From contig BLSF01000051.1 of NCBI GenBank assembly GCA_012862575.1, positions 186,001-250,000 of the forward strand: a stretch of 64,000 nucleotides of DNA, in the 5' to 3' direction. This document shows, in pieces, positions 9,084 through 19,462 of the stretch. The notes under the pieces are model-generated. The model was not told the DNA's origin, ran no database searches, and saw nothing but the letters and a program-made list of their open reading frames with translations. The DNA comes from Parietichytrium sp. I65-24A (Eukaryota; Sar; Bigyra; Thraustochytrida; Thraustochytriidae). Within the stretch, counting starts at the first letter, position 1. Every line of letters begins with the position of its first letter. The translations under genes and the position numbers were made by a program.

Positions 9084-11276
9084 TTAACTCTCGTCCATTC
9101 GCGGTGTAAAGTACCGATCGAGAGGGGCTTGATTGCCAGCGCTTTGGTTGCCGTCCTCATTTGGCTGGCTACCTGCACTTTGAGACATTTCCGCGTCGGG
9201 GCGTTCTTTTGGGACTATCGGAAAGTATTGAGGCATGGATGTCTGATTCTGCTGCTGATTCCTCGTCATCCAAGCAGGGAGAATGGAGAGCGGCCTACCT
9301 CGACCAACGCCGACAGGAGCCGTAGGTGGCGCAGTGGTAACGTCGGACCCAAATGAAAAAAACGAAGAGCTTGCATCACCAAGTGAGCGCTCTGTCCCGA
9401 ATTCCTCCTCTTCTTCCTCCTCGAGTTGAAAGTACCTGTCCAAGAGATCCTGCGCCCTGCTCGTCAGCTGATCAGGCAACTTGTCAGACATGCTGAGCTC
9501 TTCTAAAAGATCGTGTCCGTTATAGTATTTGACAAGAGTCGGACCAGTGCGCCCGTTCAACTTGGATGCAGCGAAAGGGTTGGATAACTTGGCAAGAACG
9601 AGCTCGATAAAATCCAAAACGACCTTGACCATGTCCGGGGCATCTGCTCGGAGCAAAGATAACACGACTTGAAGCACTGATGGGTCCGTCGAGTAAGACA
9701 GTATCTTGAACAGCGTATCTGGGCTTGGCCGAGACGCCAGATTAAATATTGCAAACATTGCTTCTCTCTGCAGCTCGAACTCCGAGTGGATAAGATGCCA
9801 GCAAGTCGGCTCCAGGAACACTCCTGAGATTTGAAGAAACAGTTCATCCGTCTCGCTCACGAGCGACCCTGACTGCACCTGTGCGCTGGGTCCGCCTCCT
9901 AGCGCGCAGCAGTTTGAAATGGTCCACAGAGTCTCTTTGCACAAGGCAGGATGCTCCTCCACCACGGCTTCGGCTAAACAAAGCGCTGCCATGGCCTGAA
10001 GAAGCCCAGGGTATCGGAAGAAAAGCTGCCGCGTCGTCTCCTGCGAGACCGGAAGTAGATTCGCAATTGTGCGCAAGACAGGGGCGATGACTGGGACGTC
10101 CAAGGTATCCTCCGATAGTCTCTCCTCGGCGCAAGCCGCGATGAAGATAGGGGCCACGTCCTCAAACACGCCCATATTCAGTAATTCAAGGCAGACACTC
10201 TCCATTTTCGCGCTAAGATAGGCCAAGCACCAGCATGCCTCGATGACCACTTCTCTGGAGCCAACTCTGTCCCATACGCCAACGTAGTGCCTGATAACTC
10301 TCTGCAAACCCAGGTGCGTTTGAGCTTCGATGAATGGTTTGCCCGCGCTGGTCCCTCTCGCGAGGTTGCAAAGGGCCCATGCTGCCGTACGTTTCCCCTC
10401 GACCGACAAGTCGTCCATGGGTGGCTCGACTGCCAACTTTGTGAGCGCCTGGATCAAGCCCATGTCCCTAAGTTGGTCCCTGGCTATCTGGCTATCTCCC
10501 GCAATATTACCAAGCGCCCAAGCTGCCTGCTCCGCGAGAGCGCGACGGCCGGAGCAGGTGAGCGCAAGCAGCTCGGGGGCGGCGCTGAGGGCCGACATCG
10601 CCTGCCTGGAGGTTCCCGCGGCCAGATTGGTGACGCACCACGCTGCGTCGCTGACGGTGGCATCGCATATCGCGTGTTTGCTCGTGTCGAGCCCTCTCGA
10701 CGCGGAGCGCATGACACTAGCCAGCAATCGCGGCATCTCCTGGTCTACGCACTCCTCCGCCGCGGCCATTGACACCGCAGATTGCGTCGAAGCGAGGAGC
10801 GTGCGCAGTTGCCTGACCGCTTCTGCTCTCAGCGCTACATCCGCATCTGCAACTGCAACTGCATCCGCACACGCACTGTCTCCCCGCTCCCTCTCCTGAA
10901 CGCCTTTCAACTGCTCCAAAAGCTCTCCGCATCGCTCTCTCACCTGTCGTTCTCTCCGCCCAAGGCTTGTCTTGCCGCTCTCGCCGGTATTGCCAACATG
11001 GCCAATTCCTCCACCGTCGCCGCTACTGCCGAAAATGCCGTCCTGGTCACCGAGGTTGTCGCCGTTCGCAAAAGACGTCGAGCTGCTGCTGCTGCTGCTG
11101 TTGCCGGATGTGCCGGGGAATGTGCCAAGCTGCTGGTCGCTAAGCTCGTTGAGCTTTCTGCGTTTGGCAAGCGCCACTGCATCTCGGGAGCGCTTGCGGA
11201 TGTCCACGGCTAGATTCGCGCGAAGTTTGCGCTCTAGCGCCACATCTATGCCCTTCCGCAGCGGCGGGCGCTCCAT
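9084..11276 (-). CDS. Importin subunit alpha (karyopherin alpha), extended form
   Basis: Adaptor that binds classical nuclear localisation signals and is carried into the nucleus by importin beta. The start codon is ATG at 11274-11276. The first ~55 residues form an importin-beta-binding domain, basic with the diagnostic RRKLNE. A low-complexity Ser/Gly linker and a charged region follow, then armadillo repeats carrying the NLS-pocket pattern, e.g. AAWALGNIAGD and TAAWALCNLARG, and ETLWTISN. One repeat has EACWCLAYLS, where the usual Asn of WxxxN is replaced. At 730 aa it is about 200 residues longer than typical importin alpha. The extra length lies in the linker after the IBB and in an acidic EEEEEEEF then Gln/Pro-rich C-terminal tail. 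The assignment is firm; the paralogue subtype is not determinable. Confidence 0.95.
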   Translation of the reverse strand: MERPPLRKGIDVALERKLRANLAVDIRKRSRDAVALAKRRKLNELSDQQLGTFPGTSGNSSSSSSSTSFANGDNLGDQDGIFGSSGDGGGIGHVGNTGESGKTSLGRRERQVRERCGELLEQLKGVQERERGDSACADAVAVADADVALRAEAVRQLRTLLASTQSAVSMAAAEECVDQEMPRLLASVMRSASRGLDTSKHAICDATVSDAAWCVTNLAAGTSRQAMSALSAAPELLALTCSGRRALAEQAAWALGNIAGDSQIARDQLRDMGLIQALTKLAVEPPMDDLSVEGKRTAAWALCNLARGTSAGKPFIEAQTHLGLQRVIRHYVGVWDRVGSREVVIEACWCLAYLSAKMESVCLELLNMGVFEDVAPIFIAACAEERLSEDTLDVPVIAPVLRTIANLLPVSQETTRQLFFRYPGLLQAMAALCLAEAVVEEHPALCKETLWTISNCCALGGGPSAQVQSGSLVSETDELFLQISGVFLEPTCWHLIHSEFELQREAMFAIFNLASRPSPDTLFKILSYSTDPSVLQVVLSLLRADAPDMVKVVLDFIELVLAKLSNPFAASKLNGRTGPTLVKYYNGHDLLEELSMSDKLPDQLTSRAQDLLDRYFQLEEEEEEEFGTERSLGDASSSFFSFGSDVTTAPPTAPVGVGRGRPLSILPAWMTRNQQQNQTSMPQYFPIVPKERPDAEMSQSAGSQPNEDGNQSAGNQAPLDRYFTPRMDES

Positions 11277-11893
11277 CTCTCCCTTCTCGTGAGTTGAATT
11301 CCCCTTCCGAAACAGTCAACACTGCAAAAGACAAGGCTCTCTCTACGTATACGTATATCCTGAGCCACGTTCGCTCTCACTTGAACCCTATTCGCGTGTG
11401 GGAACGGGGTGAATGATTGACGATTGATGAAAGATGATAGATGCTTAGATGACGTGCAGAGGTTTGTGGTGTGACTAACGCGAGCAAGCGATTCACACGC
11501 GGTGCGCAACTTGCTCCTCTCTCCTCTCTGCGTCCTTCCTTCCTCTCTATTTTCTCGCCTGTCCTCCGAGCTGCTTCTTTTGTTCCTTCTCACCAAACAA
11601 AACTAAACCAAGTGTCAGATCTTCCAAGCGTCAGGGGCCGTCCTGGCACCCGCAAAGCCTCGCGACTCACGGCCAGTCTCCGCGTGCTACCACCGCCGCG
11701 CTAAGCAGCCTAATGTCCATCCACCAATGTCCATGCGATGTACACACGGTACACATGCGATGTACATGTACTGTGCTCGGTAGGACTGCCTGTATTGCCT
11801 GTGTGTCTCTGTTCAGTGAAAAAAGAGGCCCTTCTGCGTCACTGCGTTGCTTATTTCTTGGCTTTATTTCGTTCGTTTGCTGAGCGTTATATA

Positions 11894-11947
11894 ATGATGA
11901 TGATGATGATGATGATGATGATGTTGATGTTGATGTTGATGATGATG
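11894..11947. repeat. ATG trinucleotide microsatellite
   Basis: Near-perfect (ATG)n with a few TTG interruptions, in the importin alpha/AspRS spacer. Confidence 0.95.
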
Positions 11948-12134
11948 GCGCGATGCACAGCAAGGTCACACGTTCCAAGAACGTGCATGTGAGGCAACAC
12001 CGCGGTTAGAGGGAAGCGAACCGGCGCCATTGCCAGCGCTCCAGTGGCGCCTATGCGCCTATTCACTTCATCGATGGGATAGATGGGCCAATTTTACGAA
12101 GCTATGAGTGATTAAATGATTAAAATGATTGATC

Positions 12135-12178
12135 GAGTGAATGAGTGAATGAGTGAATGAGTGAGTGAGTGAGTGAGT
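12135..12178. repeat. GAGTGAAT / GAGT tandem repeat
   Basis: Three GAGTGAAT octamers followed by GAGT tetramers. The same octamer array occurs at 53322-53349 and related words near 58470 and 30580. Confidence 0.9.
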
Positions 12179-12793
12179 CAATGAATCGATGATTGACAGT
12201 GAAGGAAGGCAGACCCGCAACGTCTCTAGCTAGTAGCACGCCAAGAAAGGCAAAGAAAAGAGAACTCCTCGATAAGGGAACCGGCATCGCAGAGCAAAGA
12301 ACCCAACCTCATCCTGGTTCTCGAGTATCTTTCCAAGAGTTCCAAGCCACACATCCCCTACCCACCCGCTAACGAGTACTCATACCTCCACCCGCACTCC
12401 CACCTACCCGTCCCTACCCGTATCTCCCAAGCTACCCTTCTCTACCACAAACCTTATCCACCGAAGAAGATCTCCGCCAGCCCAGCGGCCATCTACCGAC
12501 TACCCTAACCCGGTAGTCCAGAAGGTAATCCAGTCCACAAGATAGCTAAGCTAGCCCGAGCACTACCCGCATCCTACTTACCCCTACTGAAACCCGTAGC
12601 CCAAGAATCTCTCCTCGCAAAGAAGAGCAAAGGAAAGCAAAGCCGCCAAAGACAGTCGCGGGATATATATAGAGAGAGAGACAGACAGAGAGAGAGAGAG
12701 CAAGCGAGCAGCGGAAGGACATCTCAGTGCAAACCCCGTTCGCATCCCAAATTCTTGCCAGTACTCCCCAAGAAGATCCTCAGCAACATCATC

Positions 12794-14605
12794 ATGTCGG
12801 AATCTGCGTCCGCGGAGGTGTCCGCGCTCGAAACTGCCGCTGCCGAGCAAGGGCAGGTGGTGCGCGAGCTGAAAGCGGCGCTGAAGGAAGGTGCCGCCAC
12901 GCAGGACCAGGTGGACGCGGCGGTGAAGCAGCTGCTGGAGCTGAAGGCGCAGCTGCCGAACGACGGCAACAACGACAAGAAGAAGAAGAAGAAGGCGGGC
13001 AACAAGGACACGGCGCAGGCGGAGCGCGAGCGCAAGAAGGAGGAGAAGCGTCTTGCGCGGCAGAAGAAGGGCGGAGACGGCGCGGATGGTAGCCATGGGA
13101 GCAATGGGCCGGTGCTGACGGAGACGTACGGAGATTTGCCGCTGGTGCAGAGCCGCAGCGAGGACAGGAAAGGGAGAAAGTGGACGGCAGTGGGGGATCT
13201 GACGGAGGAGATGGCGGGGCAGAAGGTGCTGGTGAGAGGGTATCTGCACGCGGTGCGCGCGCAGAAAGTGTCGTTCCTGGTGGTGAGGCAGCTGTTCTCG
13301 ACGGTGCAGGTAGTGGTGGCGGACTCGCGCATGTCCAAGTGGTGCGGAAGCTTGACGTCGGAGAGCGTCGTGGACGTAGAGGGCGTGCTGGTCAAGCCGT
13401 CCGCCCCAACGGCGTGCACGCAGAGCGCTGTGGAGATCCAGGCAGAGAAGGTGTTCGTGGTGAACCGCGCCGCCAGCTCGCTTGCCTTTCAGGTGACGGA
13501 CTGCGACCATACTGTGCGGCAGACCGAGGAGTCGGAGAAGGAGGGCTCGGAAAAACTCATCTCTGTAGGACAGGAGCTCAAACTCAAGTACAGGCACCTC
13601 TCACTGCGCACGCCGTTCCAGACCGCCGTCATGCGCATCTCCAGTGGCGTGTGCCACTTCTTCCGCGACTTTCTCATTGAGAACGGCTTCACGGAGATCC
13701 AGACCCCAAAGCTCCTTGGAGGCACAAGCGAGGGCGGCGCCGAGGTCTTCATGACCGAGTACTTTGGCCAGCCTGCCTGCCTCGCCCAGAGCCCACAGCT
13801 GCATAAGCAGATTTGCGCCGCCAGCTCGGGTCTGGAGCGCGTGTTCGAGATCGGCCCGGTCTTCCGCGCAGAGAACAGCAACACCAACAGGCACTTGTGC
13901 GAGTTCCACGGCTTGGACATGGAAATGGCTTTCAACGAGCACTACCACGAGGTGCTGGACATGTTCAGCGACCTCTTTTTCCACATCTTCCAGTCGCTCA
14001 ACACCCACTACGCCAAGGAGATCGCCCTCATCCGCGAGTACGTCCCTGCTGAACCACTCGTCTTCGAGCCAAGCAAGGACCTCAAGGACATCAAGACTGT
14101 GGGAACCAAGAGCAGGACTTTGCTCCTCACCTTCAAAGACGCCATCCAGATGCTCCGCGACGACGGTGTCGACAGCGAGACCCAGCCTGACCTCGAGGAC
14201 ATGTCCACCGAGATCGAGAAGCGTCTTGGGGCACTCGTCAAGGCCAAGTACGGTGTAGACTGGTACATGCTCGACAAGTTCCCTGCCGCCTTCCGCCCTT
14301 TCTATACCATGCCGGACCCAGCGGACCCAAACTACTCGAACAGTTACGACTTTTTCATTCGTGGACAGGAAATCACCTCTGGAGCGCAGCGTGTGCACGA
14401 TCCAGAGATGCTCTCTGCCGCAATCAACCGCAAAGGCATTCCTGTCGACAGCTTGGCCTTTTACATCAACGCCTTCAAGGACGGTGTGCTCCCTCACGGA
14501 GGTGGTGGCATCGGCCTTGAGCGTGTGGTGATGCTCTTCCTCGGCTTGCAGAACATTCGCCAGGCGTGCTTCTTTGTGCGTGATCCTCAGCGCCTCACTC
14601 CTTAG
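12794..14605 (+). CDS. DARS1: Aspartyl-tRNA synthetase, cytosolic
   Basis: Class IIb aminoacyl-tRNA synthetase charging tRNA-Asp in the cytosol (603 aa). The first ATG in frame is 12794; the frame is open 13 codons further only through a TTG. A Lys/Glu-rich N-terminal extension (about residues 50-100, KKKKKK and RERKKEEKR) resembles the eukaryotic RNA-binding helix. Next comes the OB-fold anticodon-binding domain (FLVVRQLFSTVQVVV) and then the catalytic domain with FTEIQTPKLLGGTSEGGAEVF, motif 2 around FEIGPVFRAENSNTNRHL, the segment FYTMPDPADPNYSNSYD, and motif 3 GGGIGLERVVMLFLG. The substrate-specific run RGQEITSGAQRVHDP matches cytosolic AspRS. Nothing appears broken. Confidence 0.97.
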   Translation: MSESASAEVSALETAAAEQGQVVRELKAALKEGAATQDQVDAAVKQLLELKAQLPNDGNNDKKKKKKAGNKDTAQAERERKKEEKRLARQKKGGDGADGSHGSNGPVLTETYGDLPLVQSRSEDRKGRKWTAVGDLTEEMAGQKVLVRGYLHAVRAQKVSFLVVRQLFSTVQVVVADSRMSKWCGSLTSESVVDVEGVLVKPSAPTACTQSAVEIQAEKVFVVNRAASSLAFQVTDCDHTVRQTEESEKEGSEKLISVGQELKLKYRHLSLRTPFQTAVMRISSGVCHFFRDFLIENGFTEIQTPKLLGGTSEGGAEVFMTEYFGQPACLAQSPQLHKQICAASSGLERVFEIGPVFRAENSNTNRHLCEFHGLDMEMAFNEHYHEVLDMFSDLFFHIFQSLNTHYAKEIALIREYVPAEPLVFEPSKDLKDIKTVGTKSRTLLLTFKDAIQMLRDDGVDSETQPDLEDMSTEIEKRLGALVKAKYGVDWYMLDKFPAAFRPFYTMPDPADPNYSNSYDFFIRGQEITSGAQRVHDPEMLSAAINRKGIPVDSLAFYINAFKDGVLPHGGGGIGLERVVMLFLGLQNIRQACFFVRDPQRLTP

Positions 14606-15237
14606 AGAGTTCTGAGCCGTACGAGTTAGTCCCTAGAGCTCGGGCCTCAACTTCTTGCATCGCCGTCGCCATCGCCACTCTTTTTTTTTCTGCTTGACCT
14701 ATTCTGTCCTTGGCAACTTTTGACATGAGATAACGCTCCTTTCTCTCTCCTTTTCTTTGTTCATTGCAAGAGAGATTGAGAGGGAGAGCGAGATGATGGG
14801 ATGCGCGATGCATGACTATTTTATATCGACAAAAAAGAAAAAAATTAATCGGAATTTGGAAATTTAAAATGCTCTTTCACTCTTATATTACGTACGTAGA
14901 CACTCTCACGCTCACATCCTGCGCACTTGCGGTGAAAGAGAGAAGCTGCGAACACCTCTCAAACCTTGCGCATCTCGACAGACCATGCACATCGATATCA
15001 AAGTAACGTCCCGTATCCACAAAGAATGTTTCCACGATATTTTCCGAGGGTGGCGCCCGACTCTCAAGATGAACAGGGAGCCGAGCTCAAGAGGCCTTTG
15101 CGGGATGATCAACCCCCACACAAACCTCCATTCAGCCTTATGCCACACGGCCTATTTGATTGACTGTGAAACAAACACGAAACAAACAAACTCGAGCAAA
15201 TCTACTATACTCAATATTGTACCAATTGTGCTCCACT
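14606..15237. other. Convergent spacer after AspRS
   Basis: 3' ends of two convergent genes plus a stretch of unique sequence. A TGACTGTGA word occurs near 15160. No gene is recognised. Confidence 0.6.
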
Positions 15238-16182
15238 CTAATTGAGGTACGACAGCCCAAGCAGCTTCCTGGTCGCCTCGTACAGTGGCATGTTGAGCAT
15301 CCAAAGCGGCCCAAGTCTAAAGAATAGTGCCGACCAACCTCGATAGAAGCCGAAAACCCCATCCGTTTTTGCAACGCTGCGCACACAATCCCATAGCCCA
15401 TTGTAATGTATCCCCAAAATCGGCCCTGCCTGGTATCTCGTCATAACCAAGTCGCAAGGCGCAGAAAACGCAGAGGCTAGGAATGCAGATGCCACCGATG
15501 CCACCGCATGAAGCACAGGACCATCGCTCATGAGCTGGTACCTCTTAATTTCTGTTTTGGTCCAGTCGTAGCCCAGCTGCGCCCCTCCAGAGAGCAGCGC
15601 GCCGCGAACCATGAGGGTTGATGCCCCGCGGAATAAGCCCTTAATCCCTTCCGATCCAGCGATTTCGCGGAGGCATTGGAGCGTTGAACTGTACGGCGGG
15701 TTGGCATACCCCGCGGTGGTCTGCATGCGCACTTTGGAGAGGAAGAACGGATTCGCCAGGAAGAAACCGACAGCGCCCGCGGTGGCCCCAGCGCACCACA
15801 TGTGGAGAGCGTTCTTCTCCTTCTCCCCCGCCATCAAGTCGCGCAGCGTGGGGTACAGTCCGAGCCTGAAACCAGAGCTGATAGCCACTGCACTCGAGTG
15901 CGCCAGGCACCCGGGCACCCACAGCCCGCGCACCAGACCCTCCGTGCGCACAATATCGCGGAAATATCCAACTATTCCCGTCCCGGGCCCTGGCCCTGGT
16001 CCTGGTCCCGGCCCCTTGCGCATCCCGTTCGCCGCATCACTTTGCAGCTCTGCCACCTGCCATCTGATCCGCACTGTGTCCAGAGGGTTCCACACCGCCA
16101 CACTCAACGCCGTGCACATCGACCCAGCTGCCATGTTCAACCGCAGCTCCGCGAGGTTCCTCTCAGTTTTGGCGGACGGCAT
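15238..16182 (-). CDS. Mitochondrial carrier, OAC1/SLC25A34-35-like
   Basis: Six-helix inner mitochondrial membrane carrier (314 aa). ATG is at 16180-16182; the open frame beyond it uses only a GTG. Three carrier repeats are visible. The first carries PLDTVR, the third PCDLVMTR, while the second has NPFFLSKVRMQ, in which the usual acidic residue is a Phe. This second-repeat form is characteristic of the yeast Oac1 and animal SLC25A34/35 group, linked to oxaloacetate, sulfate or related anions; substrate is therefore an inference. A GPGPGPGPGPG run lies in the loop after helix 1, expanded from a CCTGGN-type repeat near 15990-16015. A second basic residue follows each signature. Confidence 0.9.
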   Translation of the reverse strand: MPSAKTERNLAELRLNMAAGSMCTALSVAVWNPLDTVRIRWQVAELQSDAANGMRKGPGPGPGPGPGTGIVGYFRDIVRTEGLVRGLWVPGCLAHSSAVAISSGFRLGLYPTLRDLMAGEKEKNALHMWCAGATAGAVGFFLANPFFLSKVRMQTTAGYANPPYSSTLQCLREIAGSEGIKGLFRGASTLMVRGALLSGGAQLGYDWTKTEIKRYQLMSDGPVLHAVASVASAFLASAFSAPCDLVMTRYQAGPILGIHYNGLWDCVRSVAKTDGVFGFYRGWSALFFRLGPLWMLNMPLYEATRKLLGLSYLN

Positions 16183-17467
16183 TGTCTCGACTCGACCTCG
16201 CCGCCACACTATCACACTATCACACTATCACAATATCACAATATCACACCCCAGCTGATCCCGCAGCCACAATCTCCAGCCTTTGAGTTGCACGATTTCC
16301 CACCACTTTCAACTCCAGTAGCTCACCTCACACTTTCGCACTTTCCACAATGCCCGGACGCTGACCCAAGTCGCACGTGGTCTTGATCTTGATCTTGATC
16401 TCGATCCCACCCACGATCCCGAACTCTATTCCCTGAAAATCCAGCTTTCATATGGGCACATGGGCATATGGACGTATGGACGTATGGACATATGGCACAG
16501 AGAGGCAAAAGTGCGCAGAGTGAGAAAGCTGTAAATGGTACCGCAGTTCAATACAAGACACTTTGCGCACTGCAGGTGAGCCACTTTCGCACTCTTTCGC
16601 TTCTTTTGCGAGGCGGTCGACATACAAAGAAGCCTGTGCGTTCCCCAGTGGTAAATTAACCCATTTGATTAATATGTCTTTATGCATGTTTCGTTCCGCA
16701 GAGTACCGAAGCGTTCCGTAATGGCCCGTATGCTGGGTTCTTGAGTGGGTAGGGTGGGTTCTTGCGTCCATTTGGGTTCTCGGGTCTCTGGAGGCCTTAT
16801 GCGTTGGCGGTAGTGGCGAGTAGGAGTGCTCGTATCCAAGTGGCTAAGAAGAAAAGGGTTTCGCAGCGCAGGATCGACTTTCTCTGGCATCTACGATGTA
16901 TGCAACAGAGATGTTTTTCGAGCAAGAAAGAAAGAAAGAAAGAAAGAACAGCGTCAATTGGTCTGCGATTTTCTTTTTTATTTCAATATTTCAATTTCAA
17001 TTCAACAATGGAAAACACACATTTCGTTCGAATCACGACCTCGGCCATCGGCAGTCGATTTCATAGTCTCCATTGCCTTGAAAATGAAAAAACATCAAAG
17101 TAAAAATTATGACTTACCAAAACCTTCACTTTCGCAGAGCATAGAACGAGCTAATCATAGAGGTCGATCGAGAGCGGACACTCTTGGTATACTCGAGTAC
17201 CTTTTGGACTGCGAGCGCACCCATACATTACCGGTACTCGGTAGTCGGCGCTTAAGCTCTCGCGTACCCGGCGCCGTGTGAGGGAGGACGCTTTCGGCGA
17301 CCCACTCGTACGTGAGAGGCGATCGGACGACCTGGCAAACTTGGCATACTTGGCATACTTGGCGACACAGTGGGCACAGCGGGCACAGCGGGCACAGTGG
17401 ACAAAGCTTTTGGTCCGCGAAAGACAAGAGAGTGCGCGGGAGTACTGTAGTGTCTAGGTGTGGGGAG
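16183..17467. other. Divergent spacer upstream of the coiled-coil protein
   Basis: No gene seen. Contains a TCACACTATCAC repeat (16205-16250), CTTGATCTTGAT repeat (16380-16410), a GTATGGAC/CATATGG repeat (16445-16495), a GAAA array (16923-16950) and a CTTGGCATA plus GGGCACAGC repeat (17335-17400) just before the next gene. Confidence 0.6.
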
Positions 17468-19462
17468 ATGCGGGTCCTAGCGAGGTGGGTGGTGGCGGCG
17501 GCGGCGGTGTGTTGTGCCGTCGGAAAGGACCAGGAGCTAGCGAGATGCAAAATGATGATGGACTCGGTGAAGAGCGGCGCGAAGGAGCTTGAACACAAAC
17601 TGCTTGAGTGCGAAGGGAGCCTCGGCAGCACCAAGTCGTCTCTGGAGGATGCGCAGAAGGAGAATGCAAAGTATAAGGAGTCGGTGCACCTGAGCATGAA
17701 CGAGCTTGAGGATCTGCGGCTGAGAACGAAGGACGTGGAGGACAAGGACACCGACAAAGACTTTGTCATCAAGCAGCTTCGAAGTAAGATGGCCATGCTG
17801 GAGAAGAACGTGACACAGTTGGTCCGTCTGGGAAACTCGTATCGCGCCAAGAACAAGGAACTCAAGGCCGAGGTGGAAAACGTGTTGAGCCACCTGGACG
17901 AAGAGAAGAGGTCTGCGGAAGAGAGCCAGGCGGAGATCGGTCGCAGGGACGAGAGGATCAAGGAGCTCGAGCGCCAAGTGCAAAAGATGTCACAGTCTGC
18001 CGTTGTCAAGGAGAAGGACGAGTTGGAGAGCAAAAGGCAGTCTCTCGAAGCACAGTCCGAAAAGCTAAACACACAATTAGAAACAGCAGAGACCGACCTC
18101 GAAGGAGCGCGCGAGGCCATTGCAAGCAAGGATCGCCAGATCATGGAGTTATCAGAGTCCCTGGAGCTGAAGACCAAGGAGTACGACGAACTTGCTGAGA
18201 CGCACGGAGAGACAGAGGCCGAGCTTGAGGATCTCCGAGACAAGAACAAGAAACAGGCAGAGCACATCCAGGTCTTGAAGGACGAGCTGCAGAACGCTAA
18301 CGAAAAGGTGGAGGAGCTGGACAGTGAAAAGGTCAGCGCCGAGTCGAAAGTGGACGAATTGAACCGCAGACAGCACGCTGCTGAGGAGGAGAGCGAGAAG
18401 CTGAAAAATCTCTTCGAGCAGTACAAAGGGAAAGTCGACGATCCCGCTCTGATGGATTACTTTATGAAAAAAGCAGAGTGGCTCAAAAACCCGCACGTGG
18501 AAGGCGTAGAAGATGCGTATGAAAAGGCAGCAAAGCTGCTTGGCCCCAAACTACATCCAACCCACGCAGCCATGCTTGAGATGCATGAACTTCTCAAGAA
18601 GTCAGAGACAAAGCTGCTGAACGTTGTCGGGGAAGACTCCAAGTTGTCACCGCTTGTTAGTGGACTCCTGACCTATGGCATTCTTCTTGTCCCTGCAGGT
18701 CTGACTCTTCTCTTGCTCGTTCGCCTCAAGCGATGCATCTCGCTCACCAAGGCGACGATGCTATTGACTTTGTACAATGCCATCTTTTGCTGGACTCTCT
18801 TTGCAACCTCGTTTGCAATCGAAATGCAAGAGCCAATGTCCGCGTTTCGTGCGCACAACAAGGAAGCTTTCGAGTTCCTCCAAATTATGGTTCCTTTCTA
18901 CTACTGCCTGTATGTTTTGTGCAACACGTTGCTCGCGCTCAAAATGATGCTCGCTCTTCGTTGCAAGTGCTCCATAAGAGTTGTGCTTGTGATGTTTCTC
19001 CCTTTCGCGGTGATGTTTAGATACCACACGGGAATCTGGCTCCGAGCGATGCGCGATGAGCCTCTTGATGTGGAGGCCAAGGAGTGGGCTTACTATGGTA
19101 CAGGTTTTCTCATTCTGTTCACCCTGATCACCTGCTTTGCGCCATCTGTCGGAAAGCCAGACAGCAGTAAATCGACTCTGCCTCTGTGGGAGCAGGACGT
19201 GAATGGCAAAGAACCGCACAAACATGGTCACCTGGTGGATGCCAAAAACGACGACAGCAGTCATTTGATCAATGTGAGCGCTAAAATTTTGAGCCCGGAG
19301 GAACTCGTGGAGACAGCGGAAGAGTTTGTTGAATCCATTACACATCGCGATAGCTCCAGCAAGAAGAAGAAAGAGAAAAAGAAGAAGAAGACTTCTTCCC
19401 GCCCAAAGAAGAGCGGCTCCAACAGTGACTCCGAAGCTCCCGAGGATAGAAAAGTGGATTGA
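17468..19462 (+). CDS. Secretory-pathway protein with long coiled coil and about five membrane helices, unknown function
   Basis: 664 aa from the first in-frame ATG at 17468; the frame upstream (GTG at 17312) encodes only repeat-derived sequence. Residues 1-20 (MRVLARWVVAAAAVCCAVG) form a signal peptide. A long, highly charged heptad region spans about 25-330 and should lie in the lumen or outside the cell. Approximately five hydrophobic helices follow (about 398-420, 428-450, 468-495, 500-520, 538-560), and the protein ends in a Lys-rich tail (KKKKEKKKKKTSS, near 635) with Ser/Asp. A GTN-type mapping to a known family is not possible by eye. A tethering or membrane-shaping role in ER, Golgi or surface would fit the layout but is a guess. 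Confidence 0.8.
   Translation: MRVLARWVVAAAAVCCAVGKDQELARCKMMMDSVKSGAKELEHKLLECEGSLGSTKSSLEDAQKENAKYKESVHLSMNELEDLRLRTKDVEDKDTDKDFVIKQLRSKMAMLEKNVTQLVRLGNSYRAKNKELKAEVENVLSHLDEEKRSAEESQAEIGRRDERIKELERQVQKMSQSAVVKEKDELESKRQSLEAQSEKLNTQLETAETDLEGAREAIASKDRQIMELSESLELKTKEYDELAETHGETEAELEDLRDKNKKQAEHIQVLKDELQNANEKVEELDSEKVSAESKVDELNRRQHAAEEESEKLKNLFEQYKGKVDDPALMDYFMKKAEWLKNPHVEGVEDAYEKAAKLLGPKLHPTHAAMLEMHELLKKSETKLLNVVGEDSKLSPLVSGLLTYGILLVPAGLTLLLLVRLKRCISLTKATMLLTLYNAIFCWTLFATSFAIEMQEPMSAFRAHNKEAFEFLQIMVPFYYCLYVLCNTLLALKMMLALRCKCSIRVVLVMFLPFAVMFRYHTGIWLRAMRDEPLDVEAKEWAYYGTGFLILFTLITCFAPSVGKPDSSKSTLPLWEQDVNGKEPHKHGHLVDAKNDDSSHLINVSAKILSPEELVETAEEFVESITHRDSSSKKKKEKKKKKTSSRPKKSGSNSDSEAPEDRKVD

Larger units (their letters stand above)
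11277..12793. other. Divergent promoter spacer between importin alpha and AspRS
   Basis: No gene is visible. It contains an ATG/GAT trinucleotide array, a GAGTGAAT array, a strand-asymmetric CTACCC-rich stretch (12350-12590), a TGACAGTGA motif at 12194 and a TATATATA word followed by a GA run (about 12660-12705) 100 bases before the AspRS start. It presumably holds the promoters of both divergent genes. Confidence 0.6.

Noticed and set aside
12584-13597. 337-codon minus-strand frame and a 298-codon one (13601-14497) opposite AspRS
   Set aside because: The AspRS reading is unambiguous; these lack any recognisable domain.
17000-17045. GTTCGAATC, resembling a tRNA T-loop
   Set aside because: No matching acceptor or anticodon arms upstream. 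No tRNA was found by eye anywhere in the window, though a covariance search was not possible.
17155-18426. 423-codon Ser/Leu-rich minus-strand frame opposite the coiled-coil gene
   Set aside because: The Ser/Leu composition is the reverse complement of Glu/Lys-rich coiled coil; no motif present.
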